This document shows positions 30,763 through 42,835 of a stretch of 64,000 nucleotides of DNA, in pieces. Every line of letters starts with the position of its first letter. Position 1 is the stretch's first letter. The notes under the pieces are model-generated. The model had not been told where the DNA came from and did not search any database. It saw only the letters and a program-made list of their open reading frames with translations. This DNA is from Axinella damicornis (Eukaryota > Porifera > Demospongiae > Axinellida > Axinellidae): contig OZ007512.1 of assembly GCA_963931865.1 (NCBI GenBank), positions 2,337,950 through 2,401,949 of the forward strand. The letters run 5' to 3'. The position numbers and the translations under genes were made by a program.

Positions 30763-31376
30763 CTATCTGCTCATAGTGGGAGCTGATATAGCAGTAGCGA
30801 CCCATATAGGGTCTGATCCATTGCTGGGAATACACGTGATATTGTAGTGTATACGTACCTTACAGAACTATTTTATACTAGATTCTGTATCAGCACTTGT
30901 CCAAACTAGAGTTGTATGATACTCACTGGTTTCTCTGGCCAGTATGTGTTCCATATCCATGGACAACCATTAATTTTGCCTTTGCATGACTGCATTCATT
31001 TGAAGATGGCATATGCCATGACATCACTCATGTGAGAAGCGTACGTCTTCCGTACTGAAAAGCTTGCCTCGTTCCCAGGCCTACCCCGTTCTTTCTCTGT
31101 TCTTCAGTTTGCGTTGACAATAATACACGGATGCGGAAGAGCAGCAAAGAACAGGCCTGGTATCATTCATCACGTTATGTATGAATGAGTTGTGGCTTAT
31201 ATGGACTAGTAGTTGTTAGCTTGTTGAAATGGTTAAGTGACTCATAATACCATTTATTATCTATGCTACCCGCTGCTGTCTAATACCTTGTGATGTTTAC
31301 ACAGTCATAGATAATATATACTATGGTTTTGCAGCAGTTAAGTAAAGAGGTCACTGTACATAACGTGCTGTGAATG

Positions 31377-31411
31377 TAGCCTCGTTCCCAGGCCGCATGT
31401 GGCCTGGGAAT
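31377..31411. mobile_element. Minimal TAGCCTCGTTCCCAGGC hairpin MITE
   Basis: The element is little more than its two inverted ends (TAGCCTCGTTCCCAGGCC and GGCCTGGGAATGAGGCTA). It is flanked by GCTGTGAAT-like 9-mers on both sides. Confidence 0.7.
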
Positions 31412-31439
31412 GAGGCTAGCTGTGAAATTAAGGCTGCAC

Positions 31440-31730
31440 AGTTCATCGACTTCATCGACTCAGGGTACACTTATGGAATTAAACCATAATATTATCAATG
31501 TGCATGCTATGGCAATTCCATGTCTTCAAATAATTCCCTGCAGTTCATTGACTGGATACAATTAATGAATTAAACCATATTATCAATGTGCATGCTATGG
31601 CAATTCCATGTCTTCAAATAGTTCCCTGCAGTTCATTGACTGGATACAATTAATGAATTAAACCATATCAATGTGCATGCTATGGCAATTCCATATGTCT
31701 TCAAATAGTTCCCTGCTATTTATGGACATA
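31440..31730 (+). repeat. Three tandem copies of a roughly 98-bp segment
   Basis: GTGCATGCTATGGCAATTCC followed by ATGTCTTCAAATA and TCCCTGC recurs at about 31,500, 31,590 and 31,672. A single related copy is at about 48,840-48,930 in the second duplication unit. Confidence 0.7.
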
Positions 31731-31814
31731 TTTTGGTGTCTGCATCATTGTTGTGGCCACCCTTACCTGAGTAGTATCACAGGGCCAAAAGAGACCATTT
31801 ACAAGAGTTTACGA

Positions 31815-32506
31815 TGTTACACTCCTGGTAGGGGAAAAATTGTGCCGCGTAATTAATTAATTAATTAATTAATCAAACCTCATAGCTCGCAGGAAAGGTC
31901 TACAGAGATTCTGACTACACCGTCGTGATGGCTATCATGCAGTTAGACAAACGTATAATAATTGTGCTGAAACTCACCTTGGTGGTGGAGATACAAGCGC
32001 TTTTGTTGTGCCGTCGGCCGCCATTGCTCGATCGCTCTCTTCGCCAGTAGTCTTACGAAGGCCCCACAAAGAATCTGACCACACAGCTGTAATCGCTATC
32101 GTTCACTGACGCTTACATGCCAAAACTCACCGTGCTGGCAAAGTTGTAAGTGCTGTAATAACGTCGTGTCTTCCCTTTGGCTGCCATTCTTAGCGATCGA
32201 CAGAGCGTGGTGGCATGTGCGTTAATTGGAACTTACTGCGATATTAGCTTGCGCTACGGCTATGTTGTTTTAGTTATCTAAAACTAAAGGCTCTTTTAGT
32301 TTTAGTAACCACCTTTTTGCGGTGATTTAAATATTAGTTTAGTTGTAGTTTAACAGGCTGAAACAGTCCTCATTTTAGTTTTAGTTTTAATTACTAAAGT
32401 GAAATATGCCATACTAAAATGCATTATAGTTTTAGTTTTAGTTAACTAAAACAACATTGTTGACAATGCAACGGCTACCAGGAGTGCAGTTGCCCCTCAT
32501 TGTAAA
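31815..32506. mobile_element. CACTCCTGGTAG MITE, reverse copy with nested insertion
   Basis: It begins TTACACTCCTGGTAGGGGAA and ends CTACCAGGAGTGCAGTTGCC, inverse to the element at 18.6-19.1 kb. It is interrupted at about 32,262 by a TTTTAGTT-type MITE. Confidence 0.75.
32262..32460. mobile_element. TTTTAGTTA/TAACTAAAA MITE (nested)
   Basis: A short element built of TTTTAGTTTTAG motifs with inverted ends TTGTTTTAGTTA and TAACTAAAACAA. Another copy lies at 50,158-50,432 in reverse orientation. Confidence 0.75.
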
Positions 32507-32736
32507 CTAGCAATTTTGCTTGTAAATCATTGTGCAAACTCTAGTAGATGAACTAGTTTTAACTATGCTGTGTACTCATCAATGGTGGGAATGGAAAGTG
32601 TACAACATAGTAAACTCTTGTAAATGAACCTGTGAGGGACCGAGCGCACAGAAGACAAACTCAAACTTTATTATGGCAACTTGAGGGAGATACAAATACA
32701 CTGGGGAAGACAAACTGTGCAAAACCAAATCCTATT

Positions 32737-33866
32737 CTAGGGCGTAGCTAGCAATTAGGCAAAGGAGGCAGTTGCCTCCTCGCTTTTCTGGATAATGACG
32801 CGCGTGTCCGGAGTATCGCACACACAGGTGTGTTAAGGCCAGGGGCCAGTGAAATTCAGTGGACTTTTCCAAGAATTCTGCAGCAGATGTAGCAAATTCT
32901 ATTCATGTATGATGGATCATTGAAAGATAATGTTGTTATGTAAGGTTAGATGGTTGACCTTAACTAGACCACGCCCACTAACAACTGTTAATTAGGAAGC
33001 CACGCCCCTTGATAATAAGGCGGTGAAGGACACTATTGAGCAAAACCCGGAATTGTTGCGCTAGTACCTGGAGCTTCATAGCTTACATGCAGACTCCTAC
33101 GAACGTGGGCTACCACATGAAGTCTGGGGAAACTGAAGCTAGCTACGGCTAGGCTACACGAGCAATTTCAGGTAATTCGCGTACCTTATCCACGGTCTGT
33201 ATCAACCTTTTCTCGAACGTGCAAGGAGGCCTCCGTTTCCCCAGAAGATTATGAGTAGTACACATCCAACACTCCACAAAAAATCACAAACCGTCCTTGT
33301 CCAGAGGCGGCAACAATTCCGGGATCGAAGCCGAAGTCGGCTGGTAGCCTCGATTGTACACATCAACTCAACCTGCTTGCTTCAGAGATTCGCCGTATTG
33401 GCTAAACCACTCGGGAACGAAACCCACGACCCCCGTACTCTTCGGCCACCATAACTTCAGCTCGGAGAGCGAACGCAGAGAGCGACTACAATGACAAAGT
33501 CAAACCAGTAAACAAAGTCGGCCATTTTAATTTTTCCGTATATTACCGCGTTCTCTTCGTACACGCGTAACGGAAGGAACCACGCCTTAATTGACCCGTG
33601 CACTCCGCGTACGATGTGCGTTCGATCTGATGACAGAGACACAATGAGCCGGCGTATACTCTTTAACGCTGATAGTGCTGCAAGTCTGGGACAGTCAGGG
33701 CATGATCGGCACCGGCATATTGCTGTAGCATTTCGAGAGCAACTGTTTGCGTGCCCTGCGTATTAACTTATGAATAATTAATGAGCTCTAAAAATTTTCG
33801 CAGCGCGCTTCGCGCGCGCACAGAACTCCATGCCTCCTCCGTCTCTAAATCCTAGCTACGCCCCTG
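32737..33866. mobile_element. hAT-like non-autonomous element (CAGGGGCGTAGCTAG ends)
   Basis: The right end CTAGCTACGCCCCTG is inverse to the slightly eroded left end CTAGGGCGTAGCTAG. The length is 1.13 kb. Subterminal GGAGGCAGTTGCCTCC is a perfect palindrome. No transposase frame is seen. The element is absent from the duplicate locus at 48.97-49.0 kb. Confidence 0.65.
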
Positions 33867-33999
33867 CTATTTATAGTACAAATGAGGACTAAACACATAC
33901 CAAGTAAGGACATACAGATAACCACAACTATTAGCACAAATCATCCTGTCATAGTCCTAAATCAGTCCTCCACAGGACCCTTTTTGCCCTGTGTATATT

Positions 34000-34650
34000 A
34001 CTTTCTTCTCAGCAGTAAATATCGCGCGCCAGTCCGCAGTCACACTTCATTTGTACATATAAAGGTGAGTTGCACATAGCTGCCGAAGCGTTTCTCAGTA
34101 CATTTGGAATTCAACTGCATGCATGCGCTGATGAGATTGGGAGAGCAAAATAAACGCAAATGGCACAGTACAGTAAATGAAAACTATAGATACAGGAACA
34201 TCAGTCCATATGGAATACAAAACCAATACAGGGAGACAAAAGGAGAGGGAGCTATCTGAGAGTGAGGCAGACAGGAATTGGGGGTGCGGGAGGAAAGGGT
34301 TACATGTAGCTACATGTACACAGTCAAGGGGGAAAATCGTTAGGCTTCCCCTCCAAACCGTACGTTGATAGTTTGGCAGAGCAATTAGGACACTTGATGG
34401 TCAGCATTCTCTTGGGGTGACACATGTTGAAACATTTGGCGCATGCTCATGATGGCTGCTGAAACAGTCAGCATATTGTGGCCATAATGGTTCGTTGGTA
34501 CCAGGTGCAACAAGACAGTTGCTGGGATGCGGCCCTGGGATGCAGCTGTCGGGGAACAGTAACATGCCGTTACTTTGCAAGATACTCAGAGCATGGGAAA
34601 CACAGATTGTGCAGTTTTACGTCCAAGATCGTCTCGAAATACAATCAGGG
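34000..34650 (+). other. Upstream part of glycosyltransferase duplication unit C
   Basis: This stretch is homologous to 49,000-49,990. It includes a possible 5' untranslated exon ending AAAG|GTGAGTTG near 34,061 (counterpart near 49,051), CAGTACATTTGGAATTCAAC, and a single copy of the 64-bp unit that is repeated seven times at 49.45 kb. It is separated from its coding exon (45.46 kb) by the 10.5-kb insertion. Confidence 0.55.
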
Positions 34651-35099
34651 AAAGTGGCGTAGCCAAGCCCGGGCCTGGTAGGGCAAGGCCCTACCAATAT
34701 TAGGCTAGGCCCGGGCAATCAGAATGGCAACTTACATCATGTATTAAAGTGCAGAGAACCCAGCCAGTGTGAATGCCACCGAGCCAGGCAAACAGCAAAC
34801 GTACGGAAACAGTATTATAATAGCTCCGGCGCGAGGCGATGGCCGGCCTATAGGCTAATATTACGTTCTAGAATCACCACGCGACTGGCTATGAAGGTCT
34901 GGCAAGTGAGGCAACTGACGGTATTCGAATGCAGCAAGAGTAACAGTGAGTCTGCATGGTTCTGATGATAATCAATCAGATGATGATGAGCAGCCAGCAA
35001 AAAAAAACCTCGTGTCAGTTGTGAAGAGACATCTGGAGCGACTCGTCCCAGCGGTCCACCAGCTGATATTGCGACTCATGCAGGTGCTCCACCGGTTCA

Positions 35100-35142
35100 G
35101 GTCCCCCCCCCCCCCCCCCCCCCCCCCCTCCCCCCCCCCCCT
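35100..35142 (+). repeat. Poly-C tract
   Basis: About 39 C residues interrupted by a single T. It may be assembly-sensitive. Confidence 0.8.
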
Positions 35143-36539
35143 TCACCGGACAAAGCATCGATCCTCGTACATATGGAACTTGAAGTGCAAAGCACGAAGG
35201 TACCACGAGAGCCCATCCTGATACCTGAAAAGTTAAGGTGAAAAATTTGGTCGTGCTATAAGAGACGTAATTTTACCCATGGGTCACTCATGGGAAACAA
35301 TTACGTTACCATTCCCATGAGTTACTCATGGGAAAGAATTACGTCATTTACACCTTGGGTTACTCATGGGATACATTGTAGAATTGCGTGCTTTCATCGA
35401 ACGTAAAATGCCCCAAAGTAGGTACACTGTGTAACCTTCTCTAGGGAAAGATTTACGTCATTTGCCTCAAAAGGGATATTCCTGCAATTCCTCAAAGAAT
35501 TGACTATGATCTCATTTAGATTCCCTCAAGAGTCACCAAAGGGGTACCCCTGCTATTGATTCTTATCTAACGTAAAAGTTTCCCTATATATATGAGGGAA
35601 AGATTTACGTCATTTGCCTCAAAAGGAATATTCCTGCAATTCATCAAAGAATTGACCATGAATTTCATTTAGATTCCATCACAAGTCACCAAAGGGGTAC
35701 CCCCGATTCACATCTAACGTAAACGTTTCCCTATATATAGGCAACCACCAACCAAGGGAGAGATTTGCATCATTTGCCTGAAGAGGGTTTTCCTGTCATT
35801 TATGACAGGCTCATAAATGACATCTGGAATCACCAGTGGGGTAGCTACCCTTGGTATTACCTCTCATGAGTCTGATCTATATATTGCAAGAACTAATTTC
35901 AAATGGCTGGTTTGCTTTTAAGAACGTGAATTCTACTGACTTAGCTAGCTAGCTAGCTATCTACCAGCTAAATCCTTGCAAAAACTAGTCCAGGTTAATA
36001 TCTATACTTGTTATAATTATTATCAAAACTGATCAAAGATTTTCTTCATCCACCAAGGTACATCAACTCCTTTCAGTAACCAATGTGGATAAACCATCAA
36101 GAAATTGAAAGTGGTCATGACCACCATGATACAGATATAATCAATGCATTATAGGAAAGCCTTAAGTCAAAAGTCCTTTCGAGGTTTATTATCAATAGAG
36201 TGAAGTTCTTGTGGTAATGTTCTGAGTGTGAAGTGGCAGGCTTGTAATACTATGGAAGGGGATGCAGGGCCGTAGGAGTAGGTGTGGCAGGTGCGGCGGC
36301 CACTGGACCAATAATATGCTCAGTCTGGCTAGCAAGTTGTTGAATCTTGCAGTCTCAGAAGGTCTAAAATTCAAAATTTTCATGGGGGAGGGCCCCCAGA
36401 CCCACCTATGTGACGCGCTTCGCGTGCTTGCTCCGCTTCTCGGTCAGCGCGATGTGCGCGCCATTGCGCCACCATGATTTCATCGCTCAAAAGTGCTCTC
36501 CTCCTGACCAAACGCTTCCTACGGGCCTGGGATGTAACT

Positions 36540-36735
36540 GACAATTCATTCAGCCACATTTTTCAATCCTGCCATTCTTCCGTACTGCCCTTCTTCCCTA
36601 CTGCCATTATTCCTTACTGCCATTATTCCTTACTGCCATTCTTCACAACTGCCATTATTCCTTACTGCCATTCTTCACAACTGCCATTCTTCCTTACTGC
36701 CGTTCTTCCTTCCTGCTATTCTGGCATCTTACGGT
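36540..36735 (+). repeat. Irregular 20-bp TTACTGCCATTMTTCC array
   Basis: About nine units of TACTGCCATTATTCCT with CACAACTGCCATTCTT variants, inside the foldback element. Confidence 0.7.
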
Positions 36736-37228
36736 TGCTATAAGCTTAATTGGTCTGTATAGTTGCTATATAGTATTCAAAGGCAACTGATTTCTTATAG
36801 CTACAAACAAGCAGGTTAATCATTCCACCACGATATAGTCTAGTATACCCGGTAGCTAGTATGTTAAGACTTTCTAAGCCGTAGATCGGATCACCTGCAT
36901 TTCGACCTTCTCCTTCATCTCCGCCAGAAACACCAGTAGCGCTGGACGAACCAATTCCAGATTCTATATCGCTCCCAGCTGTACTGTCCATCGTTTCACT
37001 TGTACCTACTTGTTCACAGACGATTATAAAGTCAGGGCGCGCGAGACACACGATTACACGATATAGCTACAGCGTTCTTGCAATGTCACTACAGGACTCC
37101 CTGGCAGATTAGCCTATGGCTGAGCCTGAAGGGACTAGCTACCCAGATCAGCCTATGGCTGTTGAAAATTAAAATCTACTACTACTGCCGTTTATATGCA
37201 AGAACGCTACAATTACGCACATTTGCGC

Positions 37229-37628
37229 TAGCCTCGTACCCAGGCCCTCACGCGGAACGCGGAAGAGGGCCTGGTGACACATGGCAAAATTCCCATATGT
37301 GCTGAGCTCAGCAGTCTTGATTTCGTGTAGGCAAATCACGTTCGTCCATTGCCAATTACTGCGTAGTAATTACATTCTTCACCCTGTGAAAAGTGTAGCC
37401 GTTTGATAAAACCGCTGTTCTAGCCTTCAAGACTCACCTCTGATCGCTCCTTGGCAAGGACTTGCTACTTAGCCATCACCAACAGCTACCTTCCGCGTGA
37501 TTTCTAATGCATCCAAGTAAGGAATGTAATCGATTATGCAATTATGCTGACTGAGCATATACGGGAATTTTGCCATGTGTCACCAGGCCCTCTTCCGCAT
37601 TCCGCGTGAGGGCCTGGGAACGAGGCTA
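37229..37628. mobile_element. Full-length 400-bp MITE with exact 9-bp target duplication
   Basis: It starts TAGCCTCGTACCCAGGCCCT and ends AGGGCCTGGGAACGAGGCTA, flanked by CATTTGCGC on both sides (37,220-37,228 and 37,629-37,637). Arms of about 55 bp include CGCGGAAGAGGGCCTGGTGA. The 9-bp duplication supports a Mutator-like origin. It is nested in the foldback element. Confidence 0.9.
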
Positions 37629-38611
37629 CATTTGCGCATCGATCTGTTCAAGATGCGCACGTGCAGTCACGTGCTACCTCAGAATGGCAGAACGGCAGAA
37701 TGGCAGAATGGAATGGCCCTTCTCGGCTTCCGTAGGAAAGAATTATGTCTTTCACATCAACAGAGATAGTCCTACAATTTGATTGACCGTGAATCTTTGT
37801 GATACCATCATTAAATGGGGTATTGTATCATCATATCAACTGATGATATAGATCATGTGATGATATACGGGTGGATAACGGATAAATGGCTATAGCAACA
37901 TTCACTGCACTTTCTTAACCCAACGATGATGTTACAAAACTCAAGGGAGGAAATCAACATCTTCGTGGTTGGGGTGTATGTATACAACTTCACGAAAGTA
38001 AACTATTTTCCAGAGCACCCATCGTAGTTGGTAATTGTACCGGTGAAGTACACTGAAAAACCAAATCAAGTTGTTTTAGCCACAGATCTAGAGTGGTTAC
38101 CCTGGTTGCAGACAAGCTATACCCTGTTTACAGACAAGCTGGAGGCAGAGGTTAGAAGAAGGGGTTCAGAGCCGATTACATAAGGCAACTTGAGAGGAAG
38201 CTGGCCCGATTATCTACATGATTTACAACCATAATCATGCAGATCTTAACCACTAGACATCTGTGAGGGACCTGCTGCCATCAAGGGCTTGAAATGTCCA
38301 TGACAACCAGTTGTAGCTATACTGACCTTGCCAAGATTGTCAGTGTCTGGGCCAGTTGCCTTTGCAGGTTGTCTTATGTAATATTACCCTAAGTTAGCCC
38401 TTGAGTAAACCTCCTATAACCACTGTCTCCAGCTTGTCTGCAACAAAGGTAACCACTCTGTGGTTAAAACAACCAATTAGAAGTGCACAGTTTTTTTGTG
38501 AGTACTGCTCAATTCCCGTATCTTGTACATGAAATTTGAATGAAGGCTTATAGCTGATTTCACCAGTGCTGAAAAATGAATAAGTCTAATTCAACAGCAA
38601 GCAACACTAAT

Positions 38612-38709
38612 ACTACCTTGGTTTTGATGCAGCCATGGTTGTGTCCATGAAGTCGTCATCATCATCCATTACAATGGCTGTCTTATTTTTCTTTGGCCTT
38701 TTCTGCCGC
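38612..38709 (-). CDS. Possible captured exon with acidic run
   Basis: On the minus strand, after GCGGCAG, a frame reads KRPKKNKTAIVMDDDDDFMD then TTMAASKPR and meets donor AAG|GTAGTA. A basic patch followed by D5-F resembles nuclear-protein tails, but no family is recognised and no partner exon is secure. It lies in the foldback element interior. Confidence 0.3.
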
Positions 38710-39796
38710 AGATCTCAAAGTTTCCTGTTACATAATTACGTAAACTTCAGTTTGTCAATATTAAGAAGCAGATTGAATCCGTGTGATTATGGTATACCTA
38801 TCGTACCATTTCGTGCATGCACCTTTGAAGTGGCAGGGTCTGTCGGGAGGGCCCGAGTACGTACAGCATGTTTGTCCGGCTCACTTTGCACATGCCGCTG
38901 TTCACGTCCCACTTTGGCAGCTTCCGCTACTGCTGCTATTGGAGTTTTGTGTTAAGTGAAGTTAGGAATATCAGGGGTGCCCACAGGTGATGATGGAGGG
39001 AATTTAAATGAGATTCATAACCAATTCTGTCATAAATGACAAGAAAACCCTCTTTAGGCAAATGACGTAAATCTTTCCCTAGATAAGGTTGGTAGTTGAA
39101 TATATATAGGGAAACTTTTACGTTAGATAAGAATCAATAGCAGGGGTACCCCTTAGGTGACCTTTTGAGGCAAATGACGTAAATCTTTCCCTAGATAAGG
39201 TTGGTAGTTGCATCTATATAGGGAAACATTTACGTTAGATAAGAATCAATAGCAGGGGTACCCCTTTGGTGACTCTTGAGGGAATCTAAATGAGATTCAT
39301 AGTCAATTCTTTGAGGAATTGCAGGAATGTCCCTTTTGAAGCAAATGACGTAAATCTTTCCCTAGAGAAGGTTACACAGTGTACCTACTTTGGGGCATTT
39401 TGCGTTCAATGAAAGCACGTAATTCTATCCCATGAGTAACCCAAGGTGTAAATGACGTAATTCTTTCCCATGAGTAACCCATGGGAATGGTAACGTAATT
39501 CTTTCCCATGAGTGACCCATGGGAATTTGTCATGAATTACGTCCTTTTCTAAGCGACCAGAAAAATTCGCGTGGACTGATCAGCGCTCCACGCCTCTGTG
39601 CACTGCCTTCGGCAGCGTGCATCAACAGCTAGTGCCCTACCAATAAGCCAGTTGCACGCAAGCGAAAGTATTCACGGTATGCATTACGTCACATCCGGTT
39701 GCTCTATTGGATACTCGTGCGCCGCGCGTACACCGGAAGCGTATACATTTAAGCGGATTTCAATATAATTTCACATGTGCGCGGGGTTTTTTTTTA

Positions 39797-40135
39797 CCGC
39801 GATCAGCTTGCGAGAAGAGGACCGTGGATGGAGATGGATACACAAAAGAAAGATGAGTTTGTTTGAATAAATAGAGACCTTAACTGAAGTTACAGAGTCT
39901 TGGTTTGCTGTTCCCAGGCCTTTGGATCCTTGAGCCACTCGTACTCTGCAGGCTCACGTATACCGCGATCAGCTTGTGAGAAGAGGACCGGTACCGTCAT
40001 GGATGGAGATGGATACACAAAAGAAAGATGAGTTCGTTATGAGTAAATAGAGACCTTAACTGAAGTTACAGGGTCTTGGTTTGCTGTTCCCAGGCCTTGG
40101 GATCCTTGAGCCACTCTGCAGGCTCACGTATACCG
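39797..40135. repeat. Direct tandem duplication of the YqaJ 3' end
   Basis: Two copies of about 165 bp (39,797-39,961 and 39,962-40,135) share ACCGCGATCAGCTTG, GAGATGGATACACAAAAGAA and GGTTTGCTGTTCCCAGGCC. They duplicate the last codons (EWLKDP.AWEQQ) and downstream DNA of the nuclease ORF. Confidence 0.8.
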
Positions 40136-41279
40136 CCCGTATGCATACGGGGTAGTGCCAGCTCAGGCAGAATAGCTGTAAAATAAAAATCATGAAGGCG
40201 GGGTAGTACTGACATCCAAAACTGGGGATCCCAGACTATTCTCTCAATGTGTAGGTCCACTGTTGTGCGCACAACGAAGTCACACCACTTTGTCTTGGTG
40301 CAAAACATGGCAGCCTGCACCTGGTAGTAGTAGTGGTGGCTGTGTTTGAGTCTAAGATAGTGATCAGTCTCAGTGAGGCAAAAGCTGTTGTCTTGTTTGA
40401 CAGCGTCTTTCAGTGCCACTTCCCTAAACTTGTAGGGGTTCTTGAACTCCACTATCCCTGCAGGTTCAGGAGATGAGGGATCAGTGACGAGACCATCTGG
40501 GCTAGCTGCAAGCCAATGATGTTCGGGGTGTACCACAAGACCACTTGGGTAGACAGTAATGCCAGGTGAGCTGGGGCGTTTCGTGTCAAGATAGGCCTTG
40601 GATGTTTCCGGCTCCTGGAGCTTTCCCCACTCCGTTGCTGCAGTGCCCCGAAATGTAGAATACAATAGGTTCTTCACCAAATTGGCTACCTTTGTTGTAC
40701 ACCTCCGTCTTGCTATCAATCCTGTATTTGAGGACGTGATCCGCTTCCTTCTCTCTGCCAGCCAGATATTTCCAGCAATATCATCAGCTGTACCCTGTCC
40801 TCTAGTAACCCTCTCCACTTCAAGTACCTTCTGGTCGGTTATAGCTGTGTTAGTTTTGTAGTAGTCCAGCATCATTTTCTCCAAGTAATCCTGTGGCACA
40901 TCACTCACTGTATCCATCACTCCTTGTCCGCTGTCATGTCTGGCATAGTCCCGTCTGGCTTGCTGTGTGTTGTCATTGGTTTTCTTGTATTTACGTTGTC
41001 TTCTCCTTTCCTTCACACTTTCACTGGCCTTCCTCTTTCGCTCTGTGGTTACCTGCTTCTCTTTCTTCTCAGAGGTGGACTTGAACACCAAGTTTGCTTC
41101 AATCCCTGTGGCCTTCTCCCATGCCTGGGGTCCCCATGCTGGCCCAAGTACTTGCCGCAGTCCTGCTCCGGCACATCTCCCTTCCCATGACCCACTCTGA
41201 CTGTGGTTGATTTGTTTACCTCCATCAAATTTGCTGCGTATATGCATCCAAGACTCAGCAAGGTTAGTGGTGAAATTTC
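40066..41279 (-). CDS. Transposon gene exon 2: YqaJ-like nuclease domain
   Basis: The exon enters after CTACAG; the bridging codon is Gly and the frame reads NFTTNLAESWMHIRSKFDGG, which fits the upstream exon phase. A basic Lys/Arg-rich linker follows (RKRKASESVKERRRQRKY). A YqaJ viral-recombinase-type PD-(D/E)XK nuclease comes next: ATEWGKLQEPETSKAYL, WLAASPDGLV with the catalytic Asp, GIVEFKNPYKFRE with the E-x-K pair, and YYYQVQAAMFCTKTKWCDFV. Such Mutator-like plus YqaJ proteins are common in invertebrate genomes as transposon products. The C-terminus ends at 40,066 inside a tandem duplication. Confidence 0.8.
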
Positions 41280-41379
41280 CTGTAGTGTATAATATATAGT
41301 AGATAGCATGTTTTGTGTAAATAAATGTAAAGTGTGAATCCTTGTGGATATGTTGTAAAAATTAATGTCATTCCCTTAC

Positions 41380-42835
41380 CTATTAGCTGTGCAGCTTTTG
41401 CAATCAGCCTGCTAACCAGACACTGAATGTCACACATCATTTCTTGATCAATTGGCTGAGATGAGGGTGATATGGACCGCACATCCTCCAGATTCGCTTC
41501 ACCAAGGGCATCTTCCCATAGCCTCTGCTCTTGACCTGCTACCATCTGAATGTCAGTGCTTGGGTCTGACTCCATAATAACACTTCTGGCAGTGTCATTC
41601 GGCAGTGTGGAACCAACGTCAACATCAGTCTGCTCATTTGCTGTTCTCTGGGCCACTTTGCAGTAGTCTGTGCTGCAGTGGCTGTGGTCACCAAAACAAT
41701 GGAATGGACCGTTACGGAGATCTTCCCGAAGTAGCTTTGCTGCTGTTCCCTTGTCTGTTAGTTGGGATCTCATTTTAATTGCACATCTGGCACACTTTGT
41801 TAGTCGTTTCCGCATCGACTCAGTCAGCCCTCCCTTGCCTTTGTACTGCGGTTTTTCGTTCACTAGCCGTTCAAGTGATCCACGGAAGCACTTTATAGCG
41901 TGGTTTGCGCATTCCTTCTTCGTGATAGCATGGCCCCATCCCGGTACGCCTGTAATTAAATTGGGGTGAGTCGAACTGTCCCCATCTCCAATAAATGTCG
42001 TGTATCTAAGTCCATACTTGCTTTCCGCTTTTTTGAAGCCTTCAAGGATTATGTCTGTCTCCATTGATGAGGAAGGTCCGTCCCAATTTTTATGGCAGTC
42101 ATGTTTTTGTGGTGTCTTGTTTTGCTCGTTTGCCTGTGTGCACACACTGCAGTATTTGTTTCGTACACCCATGTGCAGCAACTTCCCGGTTTCAATTCCG
42201 ATAATGATCCCTACCCCAGACATTGCATTATATGAATGTTTATGTGTTCTCTTGCATCAACCCCCATCCAAAACTACCGTAATTGCTGGCACCCCCTCAT
42301 GAAATGACCCCCTCTCAGTTGCCAGCCTTTTCTCTTCCTCTGCAGCCTCCTTCATACTCTCCTCTAAGGATCCCCACCACTGCTGCCCAATTTCCTTCTC
42401 AGTGTGTACAAAAGACTTTTTGGTCATGACGGGAACTCCTAGGACTGACATTGCCTCAGTGAGTGGCGCATGTCCTCCCCCAGTCGCCATCTGTCCCCAC
42501 ACCGCCGCCGCATTGCACTCCCATCGCTTCCCTCCACTAGCAGTACTCACTTTTGATGAAGTGGGAAATGCTAGTTCTGCCCTACAGCCATCGCACTTTG
42601 CGCCGAGGATGGAAGCTAAGCCTCCACGATATGTTTCTCCAACAAGGGAAACGGTCCCCAGCTGACATGACTGGGAATGAGTGGAAACGTCAGAGATGAA
42701 TGATGCCAGTTTCTCCAAGTTGATGATACGGCTTCCGTGTAGTGGTTGTGTTGCTTTCTTAGGCCAACGGACAGGTGGTGTGTGCTTCATGGACTTCCCC
42801 CTGCTAGAATGTGGTTTGCTTTTCTTGTTTGCCAT
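41380..42835 (-). pseudogene. Transposon gene exon 1: Mutator-like transposase domain with in-frame TGA
   Basis: ATG at 42,835 opens MANKKSKPHSSRGKSMKHTP. A cysteine pair (CDGC) lies near residue 80, and a conserved block ITVVLDGG-stop-CKRTHKHSYNAMSGVGI spans 42,220-42,290. Related proteins have DG.W.KRGHSS..G here, so TGG appears mutated to TGA (42,257-42,259). Downstream the frame is open: GLRYTTFIGDGDSSTH with the acidic GDGDS motif, KKECANHAIKCFRGSL, and YKGKGGLTESMRKRL. Donor ATAG|GTAAGG (41,380) splices in phase 1 to the YqaJ exon. Apart from the one stop it looks recently functional. Confidence 0.75.

Larger units (their letters stand above)
35236..39575. mobile_element. Foldback element with about 600-bp inverted arms
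   Basis: The arms at about 35,236-35,870 and 38,975-39,575 are inverted copies. Each is made of repeated motifs such as CCCATGAGT(A/G)A(C/T)CCATGGG, GGGAAAGATTTACGTCATTT, AGGGGTACCCC and ATCTAACGTAAA. The outermost similarity is AATTTTTCTGGTCGC against GAAAAATTTGGTCGTGC. The interior (about 3.1 kb) holds a minisatellite, a 400-bp MITE and a possible minus-strand exon, but no transposase. Confidence 0.75.
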
